In this document: positions 19,438 through 28,500 of the stretch, piece after piece
How the letters are laid out: every line of letters begins with the position of its first letter
Numbering within the stretch: the first letter of the stretch is position 1
Assembly (NCBI GenBank): GCA_039193195.1
Contig: JBCCWS010000002.1
Coordinates: forward strand, 62,001-126,000
DNA from: Pseudomonadota bacterium
GTDB lineage: Bacteria > Pseudomonadota > Gammaproteobacteria > Steroidobacterales > JBCBZW01
Length of the DNA stretch: 64,000 nucleotides
Reading direction: 5' to 3'
Notes under the pieces: generated by a model
What the model was told of the DNA's origin: nothing
Database searches by the model: none
Seen by the model: only the letters and a program-made list of their open reading frames with translations
Position numbers and translations under genes: made by a program

Positions 19438-19449
19438 GACCGAGGCGGC

Positions 19450-20826
19450 CTAGCGTCTCGGCACAGCCCAGAACCTCAAGCGAAGCTCTGGGAAGTCCTG
19501 CTGAAGGCGATCGACGAAGAAGGCGATCGCCGCTGAGTCCTTGCGCAGCGCATCCCACGCCCGACCTTCGGCACGCAGCAGGTAATAGGTCCACCGATTC
19601 AGCGTCGGCACACCGCGAGGCTTGACCCGCGCCAGCTCCATCTCCAGCACGGAGGTGCGGCTGTCGATCTCCTCCACGGGGCCCACGATCATCTGCTCGG
19701 GCAGATGCGCGAGGGAGAGTTCATCGACGCTGGCGGTCGCTGCCAACACTAGGTCCACATCTTCGAGAACGGCGCGATCTTTGATGGGGAAGAGCCAGGT
19801 CTGCTTCTCCTCTACCTTGGTGCCCGGGAGTTCGATCGGACGGTCGGACAGGGGCGCCGTTAGCACCTCGCGCAGCTCTTCGATCACGGCCATAAAGGCG
19901 GGGCCTGGATTTCCGTGCTCGTAGGTGACGCCGTCTTCCGCGAGGCGCGGCGGCGAGGCGCCCAAGGTCGCCAGCTCGCCGCGCATTTGCAGTAGTAGGC
20001 GGTATGCTTCGGCGGGGTGCGCCTTCGTTGCCGTCAATCCACGCAGGGCCGGTTCGTAGCGGTTCACCGCGATCAGCCAGTGCAGATCCAACGAGCTATC
20101 GATGCCCACGGCGACATCGCCCAGGCGTCGCTCGAGCTGCACGGCTCTTGCCTTGGCCAGGGTGACGAGCTCTCTCAACCAAAAGTCGAGCACCGTCGAG
20201 GCGTTCACCATGGTGATCGGCGGTACGAAATCCTCATCGAGGCGAACCGATCCGTCTGCGCCGCGTGGGCCGACTCGCGCCACGGCCAGGGACGGGCGAT
20301 TGTCGGGGATGGCATCGCCGCGAGTGAGCCAGCTGCGCAAGCGCCCCACACGCACGGGCACGGCGGAGGGGCGGCGGCGGCCATTCGCCAGCGCGGCCTC
20401 GCCCTCGGCCAAGGCGGCGGCGTTGTCGATGACATCAGCCGTATGCGCCAGATAGCGTACGTCGGCTTCTGCGCCCTCGCTGTCGGCAACGGACTGACCT
20501 TGCAGGTCGCCCGTTCGCGGAGCGACGGCGAGGTAGATCACTTCGCCTCGCTCGCACTTACTGATATCGATAGGTGTCGGTCCTGAATGCTCCGCATCCA
20601 CGACGAGGGGTGTGCCGTCGGGCATTAAGCCGTAGGCTGTAGACACCCCGAGCAACCCCGCCGGCAGCTCTGAGCGATCCAGGCTGACCTCGCGAAACCC
20701 CCAGGCACCGCCGAGGTTGCGCATAAGATCCCCAAGCAGGGTCTCGAGGTAGCGCGTGTGCTGCTGCAAATGGTGGGGCTGCATGAACAAGCCCTCAGAC
20801 CAGATGACCGTATCCCTGTCAGCCAA
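19450..20826 (-). CDS. tssK: T6SS baseplate connector TssK
   Basis: 458 residues; links the baseplate to TssL/TssM. Family hallmarks are VIWSEGLFMQPHHLQQHTRY at the N-terminus and the central YRLLLQMRGELATL and VTYEHGNPGPAF segments; the C-terminal domain contacts the membrane complex in other systems. The start is a TTG at 20826, supported by AGGAG 8 bases upstream and by the position of the conserved N-terminus. Confidence 0.97.
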   Translation of the reverse strand: MADRDTVIWSEGLFMQPHHLQQHTRYLETLLGDLMRNLGGAWGFREVSLDRSELPAGLLGVSTAYGLMPDGTPLVVDAEHSGPTPIDISKCERGEVIYLAVAPRTGDLQGQSVADSEGAEADVRYLAHTADVIDNAAALAEGEAALANGRRRPSAVPVRVGRLRSWLTRGDAIPDNRPSLAVARVGPRGADGSVRLDEDFVPPITMVNASTVLDFWLRELVTLAKARAVQLERRLGDVAVGIDSSLDLHWLIAVNRYEPALRGLTATKAHPAEAYRLLLQMRGELATLGASPPRLAEDGVTYEHGNPGPAFMAVIEELREVLTAPLSDRPIELPGTKVEEKQTWLFPIKDRAVLEDVDLVLAATASVDELSLAHLPEQMIVGPVEEIDSRTSVLEMELARVKPRGVPTLNRWTYYLLRAEGRAWDALRKDSAAIAFFVDRLQQDFPELRLRFWAVPRR

Positions 20827-20850
20827 ACTTCAATCTCCTAGACCGGATGC

Positions 20851-22014
20851 TCAGCGCACAGTCTCCGGCGCGCGATTATCGCCACGAGCGCCTGCGTAAG
20901 CGCTTGCAACGGCGCGTCGATACTCGTTGTCGAACTCGCTCAAGCGATCGAGTTGTCGAGTGAATTCCTCGCGGTATTGATCCCAATAGCTGGCCTTCTT
21001 CAGCGGCCCGGGGAGCGTGCGACCGCTAGCATGGGCGACTTCGGCGATGCGCGCCGGGGCTAGGCTGTCGAAGACCGATCTCACAGCACCGTCGACCGCC
21101 CGCGGCACGGCGACCGCGTGGTGGTAGAACTCGCGCTCCACCTCATCGAGGGCCGCTAGCGGATCGCTCACGGAGCGGTGCGTGTGAGCGAACAACGCAT
21201 CGATGAGACTGGCTATGTCGATCTGCGGGCTGAGCAGAGGATTGACGTGGCCGCGAGCCATGGCGAGCGCGGGAATCCTGTACTCGTCGCGAAAACGCTC
21301 TTGCGCCACCATCGCCTTGCGGATCACCTCGAGCGAGCGGCGAAGCACCGAGCCCCACAGCACCAGGCGATCGCGAGCCTGATGCGCATCCGCTACGGCG
21401 AAGGTATCCCTCGACATCGACAGTCCGTCAGCAAAGGCCCCGAGCAGGGCGACGGCCAGATCGAGATCCGGCGCGGGCGCAGGCCCTTCGGTCGTTTCGC
21501 CGAGGGGCTCCGCATCAGCAGTTTCCGTCGCCACCTCGGGTGGTGGCGGTGGCCCGTCGCTGCTTGGCGGCTCGGGCACGCACGCGGGCGCCTCCGCGAG
21601 CTCCCCTCGCGGCGACTCGCCGTGCGCAGGCTGCGTAGCGCTCGTTCCGGCGCGTCCGCCCTGTTCCATCGCGAGCTCGTACCACGGCACCGCCCTGACC
21701 ATGACGTCACGATCGCCGATGGACAGCACGTCGCCATCGCGCAGGGCGACCTTGCGCCGCGCGTCCAGCTCCTGGCCGTTCAGCGCAGTGCCATCCGCGC
21801 TCTCCAGGTCTTCGACGAAGAAATCCTCGCCGCAATGAACGATGCGGGCGTGTTGTCGCGAGACGTGCGGCAGGTCGATCACAAGGTCACAGCGCTGCGC
21901 ATCGCGACCGAGCAAACCGCCGGCGCTACCGATTCGGATCGTCGCCCCTGTGCTCGAGCGCCCAAAGCGGTCGCGCCGGGGATCGAGGGTAATCTCCATT
22001 GCGCTGCTACTCAT
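20851..22014 (-). CDS. fha: T6SS FHA-domain scaffold (Fha/TagH)
   Basis: 387 residues. An N-terminal FHA domain (about 30-110: LLGRDAQRCDLVIDLPHVSR, ARIVHCGEDFFVEDLESADG, GDVLSIGD) carries the phosphothreonine-binding pattern GR, S/R-H, and N-G. After an acidic Pro-rich linker comes the T6SS-specific FHA C-terminal domain (about 190-375: LLGAFADGLSMSRDTF, NPLLSPQIDIASLIDALF, YWDQYREEFTRQLDRL). It is the likely substrate of the kinase at 25563-29888 and of PppA, and may be the partner of TagF. It overlaps tssJ by 8 bases. Confidence 0.93.
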   Translation of the reverse strand: MSSSAMEITLDPRRDRFGRSSTGATIRIGSAGGLLGRDAQRCDLVIDLPHVSRQHARIVHCGEDFFVEDLESADGTALNGQELDARRKVALRDGDVLSIGDRDVMVRAVPWYELAMEQGGRAGTSATQPAHGESPRGELAEAPACVPEPPSSDGPPPPPEVATETADAEPLGETTEGPAPAPDLDLAVALLGAFADGLSMSRDTFAVADAHQARDRLVLWGSVLRRSLEVIRKAMVAQERFRDEYRIPALAMARGHVNPLLSPQIDIASLIDALFAHTHRSVSDPLAALDEVEREFYHHAVAVPRAVDGAVRSVFDSLAPARIAEVAHASGRTLPGPLKKASYWDQYREEFTRQLDRLSEFDNEYRRAVASAYAGARGDNRAPETVR

Positions 22015-22609
22015 CCACTTGCGCGCCCTGCTCGCTCTCGCGCTTGCGCTTGCGCCACCAGCGCCGCTTGCGAGGCTCTACCTCGACGGCGTTGCCCTTA
22101 AGGTGAACATGTAGCGTCAACTTAGATTCTCTCGGTGTCGGCACGACGACACGCCACGTGCCGGTTTGCCACTCGCGAAAACCGATGAACAGCGCCAGGT
22201 GGGTGACCCCTGGGGCCATTTCCAGCGGGCCGACAAAGTTAGTGGAGTCAGGCTGCACCAGCAACTCTTGCTCGGCGACCAGATCGCCGCCCAGGGTGTC
22301 AGCGGAACGCTCGTAGAGCGACCAAAATTCCGCCGCCTGGAAAGGGAGATCGTTGCGTAGCTGATAAATCCGCACGGCAACCGGGGCTGGCGCGCCGCCT
22401 GGTAGGGGGTTGAGGTCTGCCTGCGCCGTCACCGCGAGGCGTACTACGGAAGCATCCTTTTCGAACAGGCCGAAAACCGCGAGGGCGCTGCTCGCGAAAA
22501 GTGCGGACGCGAGCCCGACCAGCGGCGCCAGAGCTGGGATCGGTGGTCGCATCGAGCGGTGCGGGCGCCGCCCAGTCGGCCTCAGGCGCGCGTGATCCGT
22601 TGCGCTCAT
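22007..22609 (-). CDS. tssJ: T6SS TssJ-family protein lacking the lipobox cysteine
   Basis: First gene of the T6SS operon, 200 residues from the ATG at 22609, 5 bases after GGGAG; ATG 22612 and GTG 22615 are in-frame alternatives. The TssJ/SciN beta-sandwich pattern is clear: VTAQADLNPLPGGAPAPVAV, RIYQLRNDLPFQAAEFWSLY, FRE and WRVVVP. TssJ is normally an outer-membrane lipoprotein. Here the hydrophobic leader ends ASSALAVFGLF with no Cys, and there is none anywhere in the chain, so signal peptidase I cleavage after ALA is likelier than lipidation. An internal ATG at 22552 would give a shorter, better signal peptide. Confidence 0.9.
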   Translation of the reverse strand: MSATDHARLRPTGRRPHRSMRPPIPALAPLVGLASALFASSALAVFGLFEKDASVVRLAVTAQADLNPLPGGAPAPVAVRIYQLRNDLPFQAAEFWSLYERSADTLGGDLVAEQELLVQPDSTNFVGPLEMAPGVTHLALFIGFREWQTGTWRVVVPTPRESKLTLHVHLKGNAVEVEPRKRRWWRKRKRESEQGAQVDE

Positions 22610-22696
22610 CATCACTCCCTGAACACTGCTTCTCGGCGCATCGATGCGCGCTGGATGACCGCGTGATCAACGCTCCCAAGCCCCCAGGCCCCGCGA

Positions 22697-22724
22697 TTCA
22701 AAGCGTAAGGCCCAGTGGTATATT
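22697..22724 (+). promoter_or_regulatory. Possible sigma-70 promoter of the LysM lipoprotein gene
   Basis: TTCAAA (22697-22702), a 16-base spacer and TATATT (22719-22724), about 40 bases before the ATG at 22763. It lies in the 150-base divergent region shared with the T6SS operon. The -10 matches 5 of 6 and the -35 matches 4 of 6. No convincing -24/-12 box was seen here for sigma-54. Confidence 0.3.
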
Positions 22725-22762
22725 ACCGCCTCGTTTTGGCCGTGGTTGGGATGTCCGTCAGC

Positions 22763-23686
22763 ATGGAAGCACGCTCGGTGTTGCGCAAGCTCGCGCACGG
22801 CTGCCTTGGCAGCTTGATCATTTTCCTAGCTAGCTGCACCACTGCTCCAACGCCCCCCGCAGAAACCCCCTTAGCTTGCGCTCCCGCCGATAGCGCCCAG
22901 TGCATTTGCGAAGCGCAAGGCGCGCAGTCGAGCGCGTGCTTGTGCGCCACTGACGCGTCCGGTGACGCCTGCTACTGCGCGGATCCGTCGAACGCTCAGA
23001 CAAACCGTTGCTTTTGCTACGACAACCCTAGCGACCTGAACTGCCTGACCCTGGATTGCCCCATCGGCGACTCTGCCCGTGCGCTCACGACCGACGCCCT
23101 CGAGGCGGCTGACCGTGGTGCCTGGGAGCGCTCCCGCGAGCTCACACTGTGCGCGCTACGAGTGGACGCAGCCGACGATCGAGCCAATTTGTTGCGCTCG
23201 CAACTCGATCTCGGCGGCGAGTACTTCGCCGCGATCGGCATGGTGGGAAGCCAGCCTTACGAGGTGCAGCCCGGCGACACGCTCGGCTCTATCGCCGCCA
23301 ACTGCCTGGGCCGGGGCGAACTATTCGTCGCGCTCGCCTTAGCGAACGAGCTCGATGCGCCGAAGAACTTGACTCCCGGCGATCGCCTCGTGATTCCCGG
23401 TGAACGCGCCTGCGCCCCTAGCGTCGACTACCTGGCAGAGGCACTGGCCGCCGAGCAGCGTGGCGACCTTCAGCAAGCGTGGCGCTTTATTCAGCGCGCG
23501 GGGCGTGGCGCGCAAGAAGCACGCCTGCGCATCGGTAGCGCCTACGCATCACAGGTCACCGAGCAGGCGTTGGAGGCGGTAGAGCGGGACTGCCCAGGCG
23601 CCCGCGCCCAGTGGCGGCAGGCGTTGGCGATCGACGCTAGCAACGAGGAAGCGGCCTTCTTCCTTCGCGAGGTGACGTGCGAGTGA
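22763..23686 (+). CDS. LysM lipoprotein with Cys-x-Cys repeats
   Basis: 307 residues from the ATG at 22763; an earlier GTG at 22715 would overlap the probable -10. The signal peptide ends in a lipobox, IIFLASC, with Cys25. Residues 39-99 hold eleven cysteines, including four CxC pairs at 47-49, 59-61, 70-72 and 83-85 spaced 11-13 residues, which looks like a small disulfide or metal repeat. A single LysM domain sits at about 166-212 (YEVQPGDTLGSIAAN to LTPGDRLVIP), followed by helical repeats. Divergent from tssJ, so probably part of the T6SS locus. I infer an outer-membrane lipoprotein that touches peptidoglycan; its job is unknown. Confidence 0.85.
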   Translation: MEARSVLRKLAHGCLGSLIIFLASCTTAPTPPAETPLACAPADSAQCICEAQGAQSSACLCATDASGDACYCADPSNAQTNRCFCYDNPSDLNCLTLDCPIGDSARALTTDALEAADRGAWERSRELTLCALRVDAADDRANLLRSQLDLGGEYFAAIGMVGSQPYEVQPGDTLGSIAANCLGRGELFVALALANELDAPKNLTPGDRLVIPGERACAPSVDYLAEALAAEQRGDLQQAWRFIQRAGRGAQEARLRIGSAYASQVTEQALEAVERDCPGARAQWRQALAIDASNEEAAFFLREVTCE

Positions 23687-23691
23687 CGCGC

Positions 23692-24426
23692 CTAGCTCGT
23701 GCCATCCAGCACGGACAGGTAAGCGCGTGCACCGGCATGTGTCGGGTCTCGCTGGAGCACCTGCTCAAACAGTGCGGCCGCCGCCTCACGATCGCTATCC
23801 AGCAATCCGAGGGCCTCGTTGAATAGCACGCTCGCCTCACTGGTGGCCTTCAGGTAAGCCGCCTGCTCGTCAGGGATTGTGGGCTCTTCGTCGCCGTGGG
23901 CGGCGCTCGCGCGCGCCGATACCTGCACGGCGAGCGAGGCGGGCGGCGTAATCGCTCTGCCAGCTACGCGCGTCAACGCCCACCGACGATGCCAGGATCG
24001 CAGGCGAGCCCGCAGCCCAGGGTGGGTAGGATCTAGGGCCAGTGCCGCCAGGGCCTCGCGTTCGGCCCGCTCGCGATCACCGGCCTGCCACGCACGCTCG
24101 GCCGCCTCCAGCAACACGCGCTGACGCGTCGCCAGTTTGCCCGCGATCTCTTCGACTCGCCGCCCGAGCGCCTCCCGCGCACCACCGACCCTACTGACAG
24201 CGTGGGCAATCCGCAGACTGCGCAACGCCGCTGGCAGATCATCGCCCGCCAGGTGCGCTGCGGCCCTCGAGAGCTGCTCGGCGATAAACCTCTCCCGCGC
24301 GGCCTCCACTCTCGCGGCCGCGGGGTCCTCCGGCACGCTCACGCACCCCGGGAGCATCACCAGCAGCGCGATGACCGGAAGCGCTACAGCAGCAGCGTGG
24401 CGTGACGCGGGCCGCGGACGAGGCAT
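23692..24426 (-). CDS. TPR-like lipoprotein
   Basis: 244 residues. The signal peptide with lipobox VMLPGC (Cys28) is followed by a helical region rich in Ala/Arg/Glu. Two TPR-like pairs can be read: AERAWQAGDRERAEREALAA followed by LALDPTHPGLRARL, and LLDSDREAAAALFEQVLQRD followed by PTHAGARAYL. It converges on the LysM lipoprotein gene with a 5-base gap. Its ATG overlaps the stop of the upstream deacetylase by one base (TGATG), so the two are one transcript. Likely an envelope adaptor; no enzyme motif is seen. Confidence 0.8.
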   Translation of the reverse strand: MPRPRPASRHAAAVALPVIALLVMLPGCVSVPEDPAAARVEAARERFIAEQLSRAAAHLAGDDLPAALRSLRIAHAVSRVGGAREALGRRVEEIAGKLATRQRVLLEAAERAWQAGDRERAEREALAALALDPTHPGLRARLRSWHRRWALTRVAGRAITPPASLAVQVSARASAAHGDEEPTIPDEQAAYLKATSEASVLFNEALGLLDSDREAAAALFEQVLQRDPTHAGARAYLSVLDGTS

Positions 24427-25412
24427 CAGCGATAACTCTGCTCTACTACCAGATTCTCAGCGAAATCGTCCAAGCCATGCTCGCCGTAGATCATCGAACG
24501 CTGCAGGAGATAGGGGTGCGCGAAAAATGGATTCGCCCCTCGGCGAACCGTAAAGGCGCTTGCGTAGCCACTATCGCGCAGGAGGTCGACAACCTCGCCC
24601 GTGGTAGCCCCGTAGGGATATGCAAAGGCAGACACCGGCGCATCGATCAGCGCCGCTAGCCGCTGCGCCGGTTCGCCCACCTCGTCCGCCAGGCGCTGGC
24701 GATAGTCTGTCGTCGATTCACCAGGCATGAGCTGCGACAAGTTGGCGTGGGTTTTCGAATGGGGCGCGAAGCGGATGAGCCCGGTGGCCGCCATCTCCGT
24801 CATCTGAGCCGGCTTCAGGCCACCGCGGCCTACAAAGTCGCTATACACGAACACCGTTGCCGGAAAGTCAAACTCCCTAAGCAGCGGAAACGCCACGCTG
24901 TAGGTCGACGGATAGCCGTCGTCGATGGTGATCACCACCGAGCGCGGCGGTAAGGTGCCGTCGCCGGTGAGAAACGCTAGCGCCTCCTCAAGGTGAACCA
25001 CCCGATAACCATGGTCGCGCAGGTAAGCGAGCTGCGCGCGAAACTGCGCTGGTGTCACCGTCAGGCGACTGCTGGGAGTTCCGAAGCGGTGGTAACACAG
25101 CACGGGGACGGACTGGATGGTCGTCGGTCCGATACCGCCTGGGTTGAGCGGCCTCAATGGAACGACGAACGGCCGATCGAGCCCTGGGGTCGCGCCGTCG
25201 TTTGCCGCGCTCAGGCGCCAGCCCTCCCGAGGGTCGCCCAGGTACTGCTGGGCGAGCGTGGCGAGGGTGTCTGCAGCGTCGGGCAGCACCACGAGGAAGT
25301 GATCATTGCGACCGATCTCGACCGCCGAGACTGCAGCCGTCGCGACGCTGAGCAGGGCGACAGCGGCCAGGCAGGCGCGAATCAACGACGTATTCACCCC
25401 TGAGCATCTCAC
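24426..25412 (-). CDS. Secreted polysaccharide deacetylase (NodB family)
   Basis: 328 residues with a signal peptide ending near VATAAVSA. Residues about 35-80 (DTLATLAQQYLGDPREGWRL) look like a degenerate LysM segment. From about 100 on it is a NodB-fold carbohydrate esterase: VPVLCYHRFG, the metal motif TIDDGY (usually TFDDG), HSKTH as the HSxxH motif, FAYPYG and the late RGANP. Family members remove N-acetyl groups from envelope or peptidoglycan glycans, with metal bound by Asp and two His. Cotranscribed with the TPR lipoprotein. Its place inside a T6SS locus suggests wall remodelling, which is inference. Confidence 0.88.
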   Translation of the reverse strand: MRCSGVNTSLIRACLAAVALLSVATAAVSAVEIGRNDHFLVVLPDAADTLATLAQQYLGDPREGWRLSAANDGATPGLDRPFVVPLRPLNPGGIGPTTIQSVPVLCYHRFGTPSSRLTVTPAQFRAQLAYLRDHGYRVVHLEEALAFLTGDGTLPPRSVVITIDDGYPSTYSVAFPLLREFDFPATVFVYSDFVGRGGLKPAQMTEMAATGLIRFAPHSKTHANLSQLMPGESTTDYRQRLADEVGEPAQRLAALIDAPVSAFAYPYGATTGEVVDLLRDSGYASAFTVRRGANPFFAHPYLLQRSMIYGEHGLDDFAENLVVEQSYR

Positions 25413-25562
25413 GGCTAGTGGCCTCCTTGACTGGGACGCGAGGCGGGGATTCTGGCACGAAGTAGCCGCGATGTGCTCAGCCGACGCTGTCGCCTTGCCT
25501 TCGACTGCTGGCGTCCCTACCCTCGTCCTCCACTAGCTTCAGACTCGGCCTCCCCCTCTCTC

Positions 25563-28500
25563 ATGAGCAAGATCCAGACCGGCACTCGTCACTCCCGAGC
25601 GCTGCAAACCGGCGCCGACCTCCCGTCGTACCGTATCGAGCGGGTGTTGGGCGTGGGTGGCTTTGGCATCACCTATCTTGCACGCCATGAAACGCTGAAA
25701 AACAAGCTGGTTGCGATCAAGGAGTACCTGCCGAGCAACGTCGCCTACCGAGATGATGACGCGATCATCCGCCTGGAGACGGAGTCGCTTCGCGGCGACT
25801 TCGAGCACGGCCTCGACAACTTTTTCCGCGAAGCCACCAACCTGTTCAACCTCACCCAGGGCGACGCCAGCTCCCTTGCCAACGTGGTGAAGGTGGAGGA
25901 CGTGTTCCGCCATCAGGGCACGGCCTACATGGTGATGGAGTACATCGATGGCGACTCCCTGGAGTCGATGATCGAGAGCATGGAGAGCTCGGGTACCAAG
26001 CTCTCCGAGGAGCGCCTGCGACAACTGATTCTGCAGCTCGGCGCCGCCGTCCAGTTCATGCACGACAGCCACTTGCTACACCGAGACATCACGCCCTCCA
26101 ACGTGATCATCCGGCGCAGCGACGACACGCCGGTGCTGATCGACTTTGGCTCTGCGAAGCACGAAGCAGGCGTCACTCAAGCGTTTCTTGTCGACGCGCA
26201 GCCACCGGTGACCCAGCACACGCGCGTGGTGTTCACGCCTCGCTACTCCCCGCTCGAGCAGAGCGAAGGCCTCGACCAGGATGCGCGCACGGACATCTAC
26301 AGCCTTGCAGCCACCATGTATCACCTGGCCTTGCGGCAAGCGCCCGTCCCCGCGAACAAGCGCCGCGGCACCTTGGAGGAAGGGCAACCTGACCCGAACA
26401 CGCCGGCGCTACAGGCCGGCCGGAAAGCTGGCTACAGCGTGGACTTGCTCGCCTGCATCGACGCAGGGCTCGCCCTGCGTATGCGTGATCGGCCGGCCTC
26501 GGTGGGCGAATGGCTGGGCCCCCTCGGCCTCGAGGGCGCGTCGAGCACCATTACCAACTCGCCGAGCACTGCCTACGAGACTAGGCCAGCTACCGCGGCC
26601 CTCAACGCAGACCACGCCACGTCTGCTGAGCCTGCAACGAGCGGCTCTCGCAAACGCCTACCCATAATCCTCGGCGCCGTGGCAGTCGCGATCATCGTGG
26701 GCGGCTGGCAGCTAAGCCGTCCGAGCATCGATGGGCAACTCGACGAGGTGCGAGCCGCCCTAGCGCAGCAACCGTTCGCGACCGAGACCCTCGCCGATGC
26801 CCGGAAGATCTTCATGCGCACTCAGCTGAACGATAAAGCCACCCCTGGCCAACTCGCGCAGGCGCGCGCCGGGGTGACGGCCTGCGATCTGCTCGGCGAG
26901 TACCGCGGCTACACTCAGGCGGGCGAGGTTGCCGCAGCCGGTGACACGCTCAACGAACTCGAAACGGTGCTAGGTCCGGCTGGCCTCCCGCCTGCGGTGT
27001 TGCGCCAAGTCAGCGAGGACTACGACTTCGAAGCAGGCCTTGTCGAGCTGGGACTGGTGCTCGAGCGCACTGGCCTGGGCGCGGACCTGGCGGGGATTAC
27101 CGAGGAGTTGCTAGCGAGCATGCAGCCCGCCGGCGCCGCGGACGCGCGCTTTGAAAGCGCCAGCAGCACTGCGGGGCATGTTGTCGAGGCAGCGCGGCAG
27201 CTCGAGTCCCACGAGTACGAAGCCGCGCTCGCGAGCGTGGCGGAGGCAGAGAGTACCTCCGCTGCCATGGGCCTCGGTGCCAACGTCGATCTAGGGACGG
27301 CACGTGGCGTGATCGATGAGGCACGCAACATCTACGGGCAGCAAACCCTGCGCGGGGCGACCGCAGCACTCGCCGGCGCGGGGGCCGACGCCGAGGCGCT
27401 GGCGAGCGCGCAGGCCTCCTTCGCCGAAGCGCAGCGCGTGCTACCGCAAGATGCACGCGCCCGGGTCGGACGACAGACCGCCGCCGCCCTACTCGCCCTA
27501 AGCCGCGGCGACGACGACGCCACCACACCGGATGCGCTCCTAGAAACGCTGGCACCGCTCGCTGAAGGCGCCTACGCCGCTGGCCTCGAGGAGCCTCAGT
27601 GGGCCCAGCTCACCCAGGCGTTCAGAGGCTTGCAGCAGGAGCGCACGCTCATTGACATCGAACGCCAGTTGATCGATGCGCCCCTCGAATCGAACGTGCA
27701 CACACGAGCGCGCGGGTCGTTAAGGCAGGTGATCGCTGAGGTGAGAGAGCACGAGCTTGCGCCATCTCTGATCACCAGCGCAGAGCAACGCGCCGGCGCA
27801 GTTGACGTTCTCGCGACGATTAGCGCCCAACTAGGCAGCGGGGAGTTCGACGCGGCAGCCGCCAGTCTCGAGCAGCGTGGCGAGGTCGTGCGAGCCGGCA
27901 GCGAAGATGATCGCTTGCTGCGCGCCGTCGCCGCCGCGACGGACCGTGCCACGGCGAACGAAATAGAGCGCAGGGCTCAGGCCTTGCAGGAGAGCCTTGG
28001 CGATTGGCGCCCCCCAGATGTGCCTCGGCAAGCGCGGCAACGCCTCGAGGCGCTACAAGCGCTTGCTGCTCAGGACGCTCGCGCGCTCAGCGCCCAACGC
28101 TTGCTCGACGCCGCAACAAGTCTGTTGGCCAGCGCCAAGGCGAAGCGCTTCGATACCGCGTTTGCAGCACTGGAGGAAGCCCGCGTCGCCGCCAACGAAC
28201 TCGACATCGACCAGACGGCCGCAAACGAGCAGCGTCAGTGGCTGCAGGCACAAACAGACGCGCACGTCACCGAGGAACTCGCGAGCAAGGTCGAAGTGCT
28301 GCGCAAATCGCCCCTCGCGAACGGTGCCCAGGAGCAGACCCGCGAGACGCTCGAGAAGATGGCAGAGCTACTCACCCTGGCGGACCTGCCGAGGGACTCG
28401 CTCGATGCCGTGATGCAAACCACCGGCGCCCTTGCAGAGGCGAGTACTGCCCTCGAGCGCAGTGACTTTCTTCAAGCAGACACCGAAGCCGATCGCATCG

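Noticed and set aside
22636-22649. 14-bp palindrome GCGCATCGATGCGC upstream of tssJ
   Set aside because: Short and GC-rich; in this genome it could arise by chance and no binding protein is suggested.
25453-25467. TGGCACG match to a sigma-54 -24 box upstream of the kinase gene
   Set aside because: The -12 GC is one base out of register with the required GG-to-GC spacing, so it is probably chance.
25473-25562. 30-residue N-terminal extension of the kinase
   Set aside because: No ribosome site and no family similarity; the ATG at 25563 is in the right place for the kinase fold.
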